The notes: generated by a model not told the origin, from the sequence alone. A DNA stretch of 64,000 nt from CAZYVU01 sp964651435 (GCA_964651435.1 CAZYVU010000005.1:1-64000), one strand, 5' to 3'. Shown: positions 42,373-51,470, counted from the first letter of the stretch. Translations and numbers: made by a program.

Positions 42373-42401
42373 AACGTATTCATTGGTGCGGACAGAGTCA
42401 A
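42373..42401 (-). promoter_or_regulatory. Candidate promoter of htpG
   Basis: On the minus strand TTGACT (42401-42396), a 17-base spacer and TACGTT (42378-42373). The leader would be about 46 bases. A sigma32-type heat-shock promoter was looked for and not convincingly found. Confidence 0.4.
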
Positions 42402-42532
42402 GGCCACACGACGAGCCCGAAGTCTTCTTCTGCTGTCCGTAGGGGTGTGCATAGCCGTGTGCTGAGGGCTATTCGGGCCGGACCCGTTCCATGGTATGCT
42501 TAGTTGAGGACGGATGCACCGCTGCAGGACCC

Positions 42533-43642
42533 ATGAAGATCAAGTCTTTTGAATTCAATTTGAGGGAGTTGGCGGGATCGATGGGCGACTTCGGTACGCT
42601 ATTCCCCTTGGCCATCGGCTACATTACAATCTGTGGCCTCAACCCGGCAGGCTTTCTCGTTATGATGGGTCTGGCCAATATTGTGACCGGACTCGCTTAC
42701 CGGATTCCAATGCCCATTGAACCGATGAAGGTGCTGGCCGTTGTTGCCATCGCCCAGCGCTGGTCACCCTCCATGATATACGCCTCCGGGTTTGCCATGG
42801 GCATCGTCTGGATGATCTTTGCCGCAACGGGGGCCATTGGGTGGATTGCGAAGGTGACACCTCATTCGGTCATTCGCGGCATTCAGGTTACGCTGGGCGT
42901 CCTTCTCGCCATTGAGGCCTTCAAGATGATGGCAACATGGTGGGCCGTCGGCATCGCCTCCGTAGGCATCGTCTTGCTGCTGCGGCAGAACAGGTATGCT
43001 CCCGGTGCCGTGGTTCTCATGCTTTTCGGCGTTGTCATTATGTTCGCCAAGGGACAGCTCCACACGATTACCCCGCCCGCCATCAATTGGCCCCCTCTCA
43101 CGGGCTTTGACCCCGTAGAGGTTTGGCGGACCATGCTTCTTGCGGGATTTGCCCAGATCCCGCTGACCATTACCAATGCCACGATAGTCACGGCCTCGTT
43201 GATAAGGACATACTGGCCCGAGAAAGCGGTGACCGAGAGAAGGCTTTCGTTGAATCAGGGCATTATGAATCTCATTCTCCCCTTTTTTGGCGGGATACCC
43301 CTATGTCACGGCGCCGGCGGGTTAGCCGGCCAGTACTATTTCGGAGCGCGGTCGGGCGGGGCCAACATTATGGAGGGGATGATGGAAATCTTCATGGGGC
43401 TGTGCCTTGCGTCTTCCATAGCCGGGCTCTTCGCCGTTTTTCCAACGGCCATAATCGGTGCCATGATGCTGCTGGTAGGGTTGGAGCTCACCAAGTTCGC
43501 CAAAGATATCCGGTGGGACAGAGAGCTGATCCCAATGGCGGCAACCGTTGCCGTTTCGCTGGCCGCCAACATGGCCTGCGGGTTTCTTCTGGGCCTTGCG
43601 GTCTGTTACCTTGTCCCATCCCTGCATCCGCGTTCGTCGTGA
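42533..43642 (+). CDS. Molybdate/sulfate transporter (MOT1 family)
   Basis: This 369-residue membrane protein has about ten hydrophobic helices. The N-terminal ELAGSMGDFGTLFPLAIGY, the PMPIEPMKVLAVVAIAQ block and CHGAGGLAGQYYFGARSGG are hallmarks of the MOT1-type SulP-like carriers. They import molybdate or sulfate. The ATG at 42533 is preferred to one at 42491 because AGGA lies just upstream and the conserved region begins soon after. Supply of molybdenum or tungsten for the molybdoprotein and aldehyde oxidoreductase of this window is a plausible role. Confidence 0.82.
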   Translation: MKIKSFEFNLRELAGSMGDFGTLFPLAIGYITICGLNPAGFLVMMGLANIVTGLAYRIPMPIEPMKVLAVVAIAQRWSPSMIYASGFAMGIVWMIFAATGAIGWIAKVTPHSVIRGIQVTLGVLLAIEAFKMMATWWAVGIASVGIVLLLRQNRYAPGAVVLMLFGVVIMFAKGQLHTITPPAINWPPLTGFDPVEVWRTMLLAGFAQIPLTITNATIVTASLIRTYWPEKAVTERRLSLNQGIMNLILPFFGGIPLCHGAGGLAGQYYFGARSGGANIMEGMMEIFMGLCLASSIAGLFAVFPTAIIGAMMLLVGLELTKFAKDIRWDRELIPMAATVAVSLAANMACGFLLGLAVCYLVPSLHPRSS

Positions 43643-43742
43643 CAAGGTTCTAATGCTCCGATTCTCGTTGACAACTCTCTGGGTCCCTGGTAACATGGCC
43701 AAGCCGGGATTACACATCAATATTGTAAAAGGAGGGATTGCT

Positions 43743-44060
43743 ATGAAGAGTTTGCTGATGGTTGTGGCTGCTGTGATCATCTGTTCGTCCCTTGTTTTCG
43801 CCGCGGGACCGAAGACCTATCAGGTTACCGGTCCGGTTCTGGAAATGAAGGATGACACGATCACCGTGCAGAAGGGTAAGGAAAAATGGGAGATCGCCAA
43901 GGACGCCGGCACCAAAGTGACGGGGGATCTCAAGGTGGGCTCGAAGGTGACAATTGAGTACACCATGAAGGCGGCCACCATCGAGGCCAAGGATGGCGCC
44001 AAAAAGGCTGAGCCCAAAAAGGCAGATCCGGCACCGGCAAAGACGCCGGCAAAAAAGTAG
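43743..44060 (+). CDS. Small exported protein with Lys/Pro/Ala-rich tail
   Basis: This 105-residue protein has a signal peptide (about 1-20, ending VFA), a short beta-rich domain (YQVTGPVLEMKDDTITVQKG, LKVGSKVTIEYTMKA) resembling OB-like periplasmic proteins, and a tail of repeated KKAEPKKADPAPAK. GGAGGG precedes the ATG at 43743. Function unknown. Confidence 0.75.
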   Translation: MKSLLMVVAAVIICSSLVFAAGPKTYQVTGPVLEMKDDTITVQKGKEKWEIAKDAGTKVTGDLKVGSKVTIEYTMKAATIEAKDGAKKAEPKKADPAPAKTPAKK

Positions 44061-44086
44061 TGCGACACCCGTTACCGCTCGGAACG

Positions 44087-44120
44087 CAACGGCCCCCGCT
44101 GTGCAGGGGCCGTTGGTTTT
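44087..44120 (+). terminator. Rho-independent terminator
   Basis: CAACGGCCCC (44087-44096) pairs perfectly with GGGGCCGTTG (44106-44115) around a nine-base loop, followed by GTTTT. It separates the small exported protein gene from the methyltransferase operon. Confidence 0.8.
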
Positions 44121-44294
44121 GGTAAAGCAGCTGAACTGGTTGCCACGCGGCGAAGCTTCGTCTGCTGGGGTGGAAGGGCGGCCGGACGGTGTCAAGGACG
44201 TGGAATTCGGAAACCATCTGCGGTAGAATAGCCCGATGTATGCGTCGAAAGAGTTGATGCGGGGGGTTGGAGTGCCTTTTCGGAAGAGGGTAGA

Positions 44295-45035
44295 GTGACG
44301 AGTGACGAGCCTGGAAACGATGGGGCGGCCGGTCGGACGGATTTCCAGCGCGTCGTCGTTCCGACGCCGGCCGGAGAGGTCGTGGAGTGCGGTCCCCGGG
44401 AGCTGCTGTCCGATCATGCAACGCGCTTCATGATGGAGCATGTGGCAATTCCCCCGTCGGCACGTGTTGCCGAGGTGGGTTGCGGGACCGGTGTCCTGTC
44501 GATCTATGCGGCCCTGGCCGGTGCCGCCCAGGTTACCGGTACGGATATCGACGATGCGGCCCTGTCCGCTGCCCGCCTTAACGGGCACATCAACGGAGTG
44601 CCGCAGGTGCGGTTCCTCAAGGGCAGCCTTCTCGATCCCGTTTCAGGGTCCCTCGATTTGGTGATAGCACTGCTTCCGCACAAACCTTCCCCTGAGCCTT
44701 TTAGCCATCGCTATTACGGTGGAAACGACGGTACCGATCTGGTAATCCCCGTCATTGGCCAGGCGGCAAAGCGGCTCGTCGGCGGGGGTTCCCTGTATCT
44801 TTATCTGAACAGCATAGCAAACGGGCCCAGGGTGATGGACCTTTTTTCGCGGCTTTTTGACGTCGCTCTCCTTGCCGAAAAGAAACGCTACTTCACCCGT
44901 CAGGAGTTTGACTCCCTTGCGCCCGCCATGTTCGCCCATCTTCAGGCGCTGAAGGAAAAAGGGATTGCCTCCTATTTCGAGGACGACGACGGCCTTTTTT
45001 TCATGGCCCGTGTTTATGAAGGAAAAAGACGATGA
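44295..45035 (+). CDS. SAM-dependent methyltransferase
   Basis: This 246-residue class I methyltransferase has the SAM-binding motif VAEVGCGTGVLSIYAA with the acidic GTDIDDAALSAAR. The layout resembles PrmA/small-domain methyltransferases, with IALLPHKPSPEP in place of the usual NPPY-type motif IV, so an N-methyltransferase of the HemK type is less likely. The substrate is unknown. The GTG start at 44295 has GAAGAGGG upstream. It is the first gene of an operon and overlaps the next by four bases. Confidence 0.75.
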   Translation: MTSDEPGNDGAAGRTDFQRVVVPTPAGEVVECGPRELLSDHATRFMMEHVAIPPSARVAEVGCGTGVLSIYAALAGAAQVTGTDIDDAALSAARLNGHINGVPQVRFLKGSLLDPVSGSLDLVIALLPHKPSPEPFSHRYYGGNDGTDLVIPVIGQAAKRLVGGGSLYLYLNSIANGPRVMDLFSRLFDVALLAEKKRYFTRQEFDSLAPAMFAHLQALKEKGIASYFEDDDGLFFMARVYEGKRR

Positions 45036-45805
45036 ACGTCCCGTGGGTCATTATTAATGCCGATGATGTGGGGCTTTCGGCGGAGGTGGATGAAGGGGTT
45101 CTTGAGGTTGTCCGGGCCGGAAGGGTGACCTCGGTAAGCATCTTTGTGAACCCTCCATTCCGGCCCCCGATAGGGGCCCTCAAGGACACGCCCGTGTCCA
45201 TCGGTCTCCATCTGAATCTTGCCATAGGCCTTCCCTTGAGTCCATCGGGCCTGTCCGCCCTTAGGGCGCAAGACGGTCGTTTCCGGCCCCGATGGTTTCA
45301 GGATGATGGGGAATTCGATGGTGACGAGATAAGGGACGAGCTCATGAGACAGCTTGAGGCCTTTCAGGTTCTGACCGGTACTATGCCCACCCATCTCGAT
45401 ACACACAAGCACGTCCATGCCCGGAACCGACACATCCTCGCCATGCTCGCCGGAATAGCCAAGGCCCTCGGGGTACCGCTGAGGGCCCCTGATGAGGTGG
45501 TGAGGGAGACGTTACGCTCCTGGGGGGTCCGGGTAACAGACCATTTTGTAGGAGGCGTAGAGCCGTCGCCTTATTGGACGGAGGAGCGCCTGGCAACTGT
45601 GCTGGGTGACCTGCCTTTAGGAGTAACGGAGATGATGTGCCATCCGGGACGGATAATGCCGGAGATGGAGGGCCTAAGGTATACACGCCAGCGTGACGTG
45701 GAGCGCCAGACCCTTCTATCGCCCCGAACGGCCCGCGTTCTCGGAAATCTGTCCCTCGCCACCTTTGTGACGGCGCCGCTTGGCGGAGAAGGCCATGGAA
45801 TGTGA
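45032..45805 (+). CDS. YdjC/ChbG-type carbohydrate deacetylase
   Basis: This 257-residue metal-dependent deacetylase removes acetyl groups from N-acetylated sugars. NADDVGLS near residue 9 gives the aspartates, GLHLNL and HLDTHKHVH the histidine ligands, and MCHPG lies near the C-terminus. These match the ChbG/YdjC and HpnK families. Its neighbours suggest that the sugar is attached by the glycosyltransferase of the same operon. It overlaps the next gene by 11 bases. Confidence 0.85.
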   Translation: MNVPWVIINADDVGLSAEVDEGVLEVVRAGRVTSVSIFVNPPFRPPIGALKDTPVSIGLHLNLAIGLPLSPSGLSALRAQDGRFRPRWFQDDGEFDGDEIRDELMRQLEAFQVLTGTMPTHLDTHKHVHARNRHILAMLAGIAKALGVPLRAPDEVVRETLRSWGVRVTDHFVGGVEPSPYWTEERLATVLGDLPLGVTEMMCHPGRIMPEMEGLRYTRQRDVERQTLLSPRTARVLGNLSLATFVTAPLGGEGHGM

Positions 45806-46622
45806 TATCGTCGACTATAGTGTTTACGAAAACAAAGCAGACCTGCGGAGCGACGAGCTCCTGAGAGAGGCCCTGAAGCGGCAGGGGGTGGGAACAAGGG
45901 TCATGCGACTGACAGGGGAGGGAGTTGCGGGGTCTCTCGCGGAAAATGTCTGGCTGCGCTATGACCTGAGATCTTTACGTGACCTTTCCTTCGTTATCGG
46001 ATTTGCCGGGCAGTTGAGGGCATTGGGACACCGCGTTTTTCCCGATCCCACCTCCATACTGCAGTCGGAAGACAAGTGGGCGTCCTACCTTGCCTTCAAG
46101 TCGTCGTCTGTCCCGACATTAGATACATGCCTTTTCGGGAAAGTCACCGGCGACGAAGGTCCCGGCGTAGTGAAGCCGAGGGTGGGTTGGGGAGGCATGG
46201 GCATGCGCATCGTTGCCCCCGGGGAGATGAACAAAGGTTTGCTCGCAGAGGCCGATGGAGACCACATATGGCAGCCCTTCGTGGACCACGTCCACACATG
46301 GACCGTAGCAGCATGGGGCGACAGAAAGGCGATTCTTCTTGAGAAGCGGGCCAAGGGAAACGATTTCCGGACGAACAGCGAGTTTGGCGAGGAGGCCCGG
46401 CTCGTAGATGACCCCGGGGGTCTCGGCCTTTTGGGGCAGCGGGCCCTCGATGCTGTCGGCCTTCCAGTGGGGACGGCGGACCTCATGGAGGTGGACGGAA
46501 CGGCGGTGGTGTTGGAGGTCAACTCCGCACCCTGCCTGTGGTACGACCAGCTTCCGGACCTGGACCTTGTGGGCCCCATGGGCCGTGCCGTCACGAAGTG
46601 GCTTGGTGGATTGACGGCATGA
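45795..46622 (+). CDS. ATP-grasp ligase (RimK-like)
   Basis: This 275-residue protein has the ATP-grasp pattern: DPTSILQSEDKWASYLAFK, GVVKPRVGWGGMGM (nucleotide lysine and glycine loop) and the metal-binding end VDGTAVVLEVNSAPCLW (Glu and Asn). Such enzymes join a carboxylate to an amine or thiol through an acyl phosphate. It resembles RimK-like amino acid ligases in size and order. The substrates are not known. The ATG at 45795 has GGAGAAGG upstream. It overlaps the glycosyltransferase gene by four bases. Confidence 0.78.
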   Translation: MECDIVDYSVYENKADLRSDELLREALKRQGVGTRVMRLTGEGVAGSLAENVWLRYDLRSLRDLSFVIGFAGQLRALGHRVFPDPTSILQSEDKWASYLAFKSSSVPTLDTCLFGKVTGDEGPGVVKPRVGWGGMGMRIVAPGEMNKGLLAEADGDHIWQPFVDHVHTWTVAAWGDRKAILLEKRAKGNDFRTNSEFGEEARLVDDPGGLGLLGQRALDAVGLPVGTADLMEVDGTAVVLEVNSAPCLWYDQLPDLDLVGPMGRAVTKWLGGLTA

Positions 46623-47719
46623 AGATATTGATTTGTACGCCTTACGGCATAGACGAGGCGCGGGGAAACAGCGTCGCTGCGAGACGGCTTCGGGACGGTT
46701 TTTGCCATTCCGGGCATGAGGTGTTCGTTCTTGACCGGTGCGAAGCGGCGGGCGCCGAGGGCGCAGAAGAAAGGATCCGCACCTTTGGTCCTCACGTGGG
46801 CCTGGTCATGCATGGTTGGCGTTGCGCAGCCTACTTTCGCGCTGTCCGTACAGTGTGTGATGCGCCCGTAATCGTTTCCCTGAGAGGCACGGACCTGAAC
46901 GAGATGATGAAGGACCGGGAGCGAAGGCCCACAATTAGAGAAGTCCTGGTCCGTTGTGACGGGATTGCCGTGTTCTCTCACAGGGCGCGGGAGGTGTTGG
47001 CCGGAGAGGACGAATCGTTGGCGAGGAAGACCAGGGTCATACCGAACGGGATAACCCCGCCTAAGCTGGAAGAGCAGGGATGCCTCTCGTGGGCCGGTCC
47101 CGAGGGCGGTGTCGTCTTTGTCGGCGTGGCCGGTATACGAAACGTAAAGTGCCCTTCCTGGGTGATGGAAAATCTCTCGGTGCTACGGCAGGGTGGTGCA
47201 GACATTCACTACGTCCACGCCGGGCCGATCCTGGAGGAGGATGAGGGGAGGCGGTTTCTTAGCATATGCAGGGAGGAGGATTGGATCCACTATGCCGGGG
47301 AGCTGCCTCACGATCAGGTCTCGTCTCTTCTTCAGGCAGGCCATGTCTTTGTGTCTGCGAGCAGGAGTGAAGGCATGCCTCACTCGGTAAGGGAGGCCAT
47401 GCTTGCGGGATTGCCCTGTCTGTTGTCCGATATTGAGGGGCACAGGGTTCTGGCAAGGCCGGGACGAGAGGCCCTGTTTTTCAGCGGCCAAAGGGATTTC
47501 CTCAGACAGGCTGCGGCCCTTGCCCAAAGTCCGGGCCTTCGGCAGCGTCTTGCCGAGAGGGCTAAGGTGCGGGCAGAAAGGTCTGGCCGGAACGGGAAAG
47601 AGATTGAGGCCTATCTCCGTTTCTTTGTGAGGCTTGCCAAAGGGAACGGCAGAGCAGAAGACCTAAGCGGCTGCAATGGCCGATCAGGGGGGGCGCAGTC
47701 AACAAGCCGCAGACCATGA
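46619..47719 (+). CDS. Glycosyltransferase family 4 (GT-B fold)
   Basis: This 366-residue retaining glycosyltransferase has a Rossmann-like N-half (MKILICTPYGI, HEVFVLDRCEAAG) and a nucleotide-sugar C-half with ELPHDQVSSLLQAGHVFVSASRSEGMPHSVREAMLAGLPCL, where E-x7-E is the donor-binding motif. The layout (RGNSVAARRLRDGF, VIVSLRGTDLNE, GELPH) also recalls the TIGR04348/SenB group of selenosugar synthases, but I cannot establish that by eye. The C-terminal ~35 residues are low-complexity. The operon with a deacetylase and a ligase suggests a small glycoconjugate. Confidence 0.78.
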   Translation: MKILICTPYGIDEARGNSVAARRLRDGFCHSGHEVFVLDRCEAAGAEGAEERIRTFGPHVGLVMHGWRCAAYFRAVRTVCDAPVIVSLRGTDLNEMMKDRERRPTIREVLVRCDGIAVFSHRAREVLAGEDESLARKTRVIPNGITPPKLEEQGCLSWAGPEGGVVFVGVAGIRNVKCPSWVMENLSVLRQGGADIHYVHAGPILEEDEGRRFLSICREEDWIHYAGELPHDQVSSLLQAGHVFVSASRSEGMPHSVREAMLAGLPCLLSDIEGHRVLARPGREALFFSGQRDFLRQAAALAQSPGLRQRLAERAKVRAERSGRNGKEIEAYLRFFVRLAKGNGRAEDLSGCNGRSGGAQSTSRRP

Positions 47720-47891
47720 GGGATGGGAAGAGCGAGGGCAGATAGGGGGTCAAGGCCCGTGCTTCGGAAGTTTGGCCTCTTTTTTTTTGGCATGTTTGGC
47801 CCTTGCAGGGCGTGCAGGACTGGTCACCGTAATAAAAATGGTATTGTGCCTCCCGATCGATTAATGGGCCATTCGAATTCGGAGGGGTCCC

Positions 47892-49442
47892 TCAGAGGAA
47901 CTCCCGAAGTGTCCCGGCAAGTTCGTGGAGTGCTGCGTCCGTGTTGAGGCGCAGTAATCGGTGCGGAGGGAGCTCTGAAGGCTCTTCGCAGAGGCGCAAC
48001 TGCTCATTAAGAATGGCCACGTTGGCGTCAGAGGCATCGGCACCATCGGCCATCCTCTCGGTGATTCGTCTTTTTAGGCGATCCTCCGGCGCATAGCAGT
48101 GCACAAAGAAAGGGTTAAGCCCCGCCCCGATAGAGGCCTCGTGAAAACGGTTCCGCTCTGCCGACTTGAGGTAGGTGGCGTCCACAATTACCGAGTCCCC
48201 GGCGCGACCATGGCGGAGTGCCCGCTCGAGGAGCGCGTCGTAGGTGTCGGCCGTCGCCGCATCCGTATAGATGCCCTGGCCGAAGGGTGCGTACCGATGG
48301 TCCCGGTGCTTCAGGCCTCTGAGATCCTTTCTAATCTCGTCAGACCTTAGAACGGTTCGCTCTCCAAAGAACTCCTTTGCAAGCGTCGATTTTCCCGAGC
48401 CGGAAAGGCCCATGAAGACGACGGGGTTAAATTTCCTCCCGTGAAACCGTATGTAGAAATGGGCCAGCGCAAAGTAGTTGTAGGCCCGCCTGCCGGCCCC
48501 GGCCCCGTCATTGTGAAGGCTTTGATCGGCCGACTGCATACTCTCCACCTTACCCCGAATGACAGCCCTCAAGACCTTAAAAAAGGTTAGGACCGGCTCA
48601 TCCTCGGGCCTTAGCAGCCCATTGCCGTAGGCGCTGAAGAGCCGGGAAGAAAGGTCAAACCGGCCCCTGCACTCGAGGTCCATGAGCAGAAAAGCCAAAT
48701 CCTCAAGGATGTCTATGACGCGGAACCGCTTGTTGAACTCTATGCAATCGTAAATGATGGGCGGATCGGTGAGGCAAACGTGTTGACAGTGGAGGTCTCC
48801 GTGGCAGTCTCGGGTCCGGCCGAGGGTTTGGCGCCGGCGGAAGAGCACCCGATTACCGGCCAGGAAATCTCTGGTGTAGGTGGTTATGTCGCCGAGGCAA
48901 CCCTCATCGATAGTGTGGCCGCAGAAGGGGGCGATCTGCGCAAAATTTTCTTCCGTAGCGTCCTTCAGTGCCTTGAGGGAGCCGTACGGGGCTCCCCGAT
49001 AGACGGGGGCACGGGCATGGAAGCCCGCAAGCAGGCGCCCCACCTTGTCCATGTCGCCGTACAACGGCCTTCCCTCATCAATGAGCCTGGTCAGGATGCG
49101 GTCATCGGGGATGCGTCTCATGGTGACCGCATATTCGGCCGGGCGGCCGCCGCGAGATCCCGTGAAGCTAAAGCCTCCTGTGTTGCGGTAGATTGGGGTG
49201 ACGCCAAGATAGATGTGTGGGGCCAGGCGGGCGTTGAGGGCCACCTCTCTCAGGCAGTAAAAATGCCTTTTCCGCAGGGTCGTAAAATCGAGGAAGCCCA
49301 GATTTACCGGTTTTTTCACCTTATAAGCCCTATCGTCGCCAACAAAGACGTGGGAGATATGGGTCTCGTAATGGGTCAATGTAGCAGGCCGGTCGGGATA
49401 ATTGCAGGGCTCGGAAAGAAACTGAAGGAGTTCCTTATCCAT
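47892..49442 (-). CDS. Fusion of aminoglycoside-phosphotransferase-like and P-loop kinase domains
   Basis: This protein of about 516 residues has an APH-like N-terminal domain (TRDCHGDLHCQHVCL and IIYDCIEFN give the kinase catalytic loop and metal Asp) and a C-terminal P-loop kinase with Walker A GLSGSGKST, followed by LRSDEIRKDL and SVIVDATYL. Such 'bifunctional aminoglycoside phosphotransferase/ATP-binding protein' fusions are widespread but uncharacterised. The ATG at 49442 is one choice; in-frame ATGs at 49472 and 49469 exist and none has a strong Shine-Dalgarno. It is convergent with the glycosyltransferase gene. Confidence 0.78.
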   Translation of the reverse strand: MDKELLQFLSEPCNYPDRPATLTHYETHISHVFVGDDRAYKVKKPVNLGFLDFTTLRKRHFYCLREVALNARLAPHIYLGVTPIYRNTGGFSFTGSRGGRPAEYAVTMRRIPDDRILTRLIDEGRPLYGDMDKVGRLLAGFHARAPVYRGAPYGSLKALKDATEENFAQIAPFCGHTIDEGCLGDITTYTRDFLAGNRVLFRRRQTLGRTRDCHGDLHCQHVCLTDPPIIYDCIEFNKRFRVIDILEDLAFLLMDLECRGRFDLSSRLFSAYGNGLLRPEDEPVLTFFKVLRAVIRGKVESMQSADQSLHNDGAGAGRRAYNYFALAHFYIRFHGRKFNPVVFMGLSGSGKSTLAKEFFGERTVLRSDEIRKDLRGLKHRDHRYAPFGQGIYTDAATADTYDALLERALRHGRAGDSVIVDATYLKSAERNRFHEASIGAGLNPFFVHCYAPEDRLKRRITERMADGADASDANVAILNEQLRLCEEPSELPPHRLLRLNTDAALHELAGTLREFL

Positions 49443-49547
49443 AGGTCCGAAATCAGCGCCATGTGCCATCATGGGAACAGGAAGGTGGTCTCAGCGGTCA
49501 CGTGTCGCATGGGCACTTCAATCATTCGCCGGTAGAAAGGACGCCCC

Positions 49548-50306
49548 TCACAAGATGAGGCGCTGGGGGTCCACCTCTTCTCTTAAAATCCTCAGGTCTT
49601 CCGGGGAAGGGGGCTCCGCCTTGATGGCGCGCGACACGTCAAGCGGGAAGCCGGTGCTCTCCAAGATTTTGTCCACGGAAATGCCCGGATAGTACTCGGA
49701 CAGATAGGCCTCTTTCGTTGTCTCATCGAACCGAAGGACGCCCAGATTGGTCACGACGGCCAGTGCACCGCCCCGCTCGAGGCCGAGCCTCCTCCGTGAG
49801 CCCCCGCCCTTGTACCAGCCCACACTGGTAAGGTAATCAAGCTTTTCTACGAATCTCCTTTTTTCATGCTGCATGAAGGTGATGACCCCCGATGCAAAGG
49901 TGGCGACGTCGCAGGCCCCGCCACTGCCCGAAAACCGGGTTTTTGGGCAGTGATAGTCGCCAATGACCGTTGTGTTGAGATTGCCGTACCTGTCGATCTG
50001 GGCGGCACCGAGAAAGGCTATCGTATGGAGTTTTCGGTGCCCCACGATCGAAAAGGCCTCAATAAGGCCCGAGTTGAGGGCTGCCCCTGTCATGACCCTG
50101 AGATCGGAAACGGCCATGGGAATTTCGTCAAGGGAGGGGTCGATACCGCCCGTTTCAAAGAAAACTACAGCCTTCGGTGCGTAGATGCGCTTGGCTGCCG
50201 TTGCTGCGAGCATAGAGACACCGGTGCCCGCAAAAACAATGTCACCGTTCTTAATAAACCTTCCGGCGCTAATCGCCATCATTTCGTTGTCCGTGTACTC
50301 TGCCAT
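49548..50306 (-). CDS. CoA-transferase subunit B (glutaconate CoA-transferase-like)
   Basis: This 252-residue beta subunit of a family I CoA-transferase moves CoA between a donor such as acetyl-CoA and a carboxylic acid. FFETGGIDPS near residue 50 holds the catalytic glutamate that forms the glutamyl-CoA intermediate. IGDYHCPKTRFSGSGGACD and VVTNLGVLRFDETTKEAYL are family blocks. It lies 14 bases after subunit A and is the last gene of the long minus-strand cluster. The true acid is not known. Confidence 0.85.
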   Translation of the reverse strand: MAEYTDNEMMAISAGRFIKNGDIVFAGTGVSMLAATAAKRIYAPKAVVFFETGGIDPSLDEIPMAVSDLRVMTGAALNSGLIEAFSIVGHRKLHTIAFLGAAQIDRYGNLNTTVIGDYHCPKTRFSGSGGACDVATFASGVITFMQHEKRRFVEKLDYLTSVGWYKGGGSRRRLGLERGGALAVVTNLGVLRFDETTKEAYLSEYYPGISVDKILESTGFPLDVSRAIKAEPPSPEDLRILREEVDPQRLIL

Positions 50307-50320
50307 CGTACCGACCTCCC

Positions 50321-51298
50321 TTACTTCCTGTCCAGGCCCGGCGCATAGCCGAGTATGGGGTTTGCCTTAATCTTGAAAAGCATTTCAAAGCCTATCTTAT
50401 TTAGGTAGTCTTTGTGTGATTGGACGCCGAACACCCATTCGTCGAGGTATTCTTTAAACGCAACATCGTCCTCCGCCACTTTTTTGTAAAGGTTGAGGTG
50501 CTTCGGGTCGTAGTCGTAGAATGCGTATACGCCGGTGGGATGGGCCCCGTAGGGGATCTTTACGATAGCGTCGACGAAGAACGGCGGAAGCGTATTTTGG
50601 TCGGGATCGAGCCGTATGTAGGCTCTGGGCACGATCTCTTCGCAGGTGACTATGACCGTATCTGCCGATTTCGCCTGCTCGATGTCGGCAAAGGTAAGAC
50701 CCTTGATCCTTACGGTGCCGTCATCTCCCACATATTGGGCGTGCACGAGGGCGACGTCGGGGTTCAGGGCGGGCAGGAGAACCATGTTGTCCTCCTCCTC
50801 GGCAAAGGGATTCTGTATAATGGAAAACTTTTTGCGCGCCACCTTTCTTTGTTTTCGGATTTCGGGGGCGAACCCCTCCTGAACCAGAAGATCGGAGCCC
50901 AAGCCCGATTTGGTCGGTATAAAGGGTATGCTGAGGGCGCCGGCCAAAAACCGGAGGCTCATCTGGTAATTCGAGTAGTCCTCAAGCTCTATCTCTCCCC
51001 GTTGCACGGCTTTTTTGAAGCGGATACATGTTGGAGCGTAGCGCCCGTTGCCGCCGTAAGCGATTTCAAGACGCCTTACGCACCCGGCGCCGATGAGCAC
51101 GTCGAGGCCCTGGCCGTGAGAGTGGGCCACAAGGTGAATGTTCCGGATGCGCCGGCGCACGATCTCGTAGATGACGGCCATAGGATTGCGGACCACAGTA
51201 AAGCCGCCTAAGGCAAGCTGACAGCCGTCTTTAATGAACCGGCTTACGGCCTCCTCGATACTCATCAACTTGTCCTCGATTTCGGGATAAAGACCCAT
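50321..51298 (-). CDS. CoA-transferase subunit A (glutaconate CoA-transferase-like)
   Basis: This 325-residue alpha subunit resembles GctA. The N-terminus has IEEAVSRFIKDGCQLALGGFTVVRNP, and further blocks are LVAHSHGQGLDVLIG, PEVALVHAQYVGD-like (PDVALVHAQYVGDDG) and ICEEIVPRAYIRLDP-like (VTCEEIVPRAYI). AroE is 172 bases upstream; the gap holds a TTGACA box on the minus strand at 51418-51413 with a poorly matched -10, so an internal promoter is possible. Confidence 0.84.
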   Translation of the reverse strand: MGLYPEIEDKLMSIEEAVSRFIKDGCQLALGGFTVVRNPMAVIYEIVRRRIRNIHLVAHSHGQGLDVLIGAGCVRRLEIAYGGNGRYAPTCIRFKKAVQRGEIELEDYSNYQMSLRFLAGALSIPFIPTKSGLGSDLLVQEGFAPEIRKQRKVARKKFSIIQNPFAEEEDNMVLLPALNPDVALVHAQYVGDDGTVRIKGLTFADIEQAKSADTVIVTCEEIVPRAYIRLDPDQNTLPPFFVDAIVKIPYGAHPTGVYAFYDYDPKHLNLYKKVAEDDVAFKEYLDEWVFGVQSHKDYLNKIGFEMLFKIKANPILGYAPGLDRK

Positions 51299-51470
51299 AA
51301 GACCCCCCTTTTAGATGGAACTGATTGAGAAACCCGCCGTGCCTTGCCCGGGCAGGGCGTTACGCGCCTTGGTGCATAAGATTGAACGATTATTGTCTTC
51401 TGTACTTTCGGCTGTCAAGACAATTCCTCCCCCGTGTTGTATACATAAGGAGGCCAAAGAAGCCTGCGAA

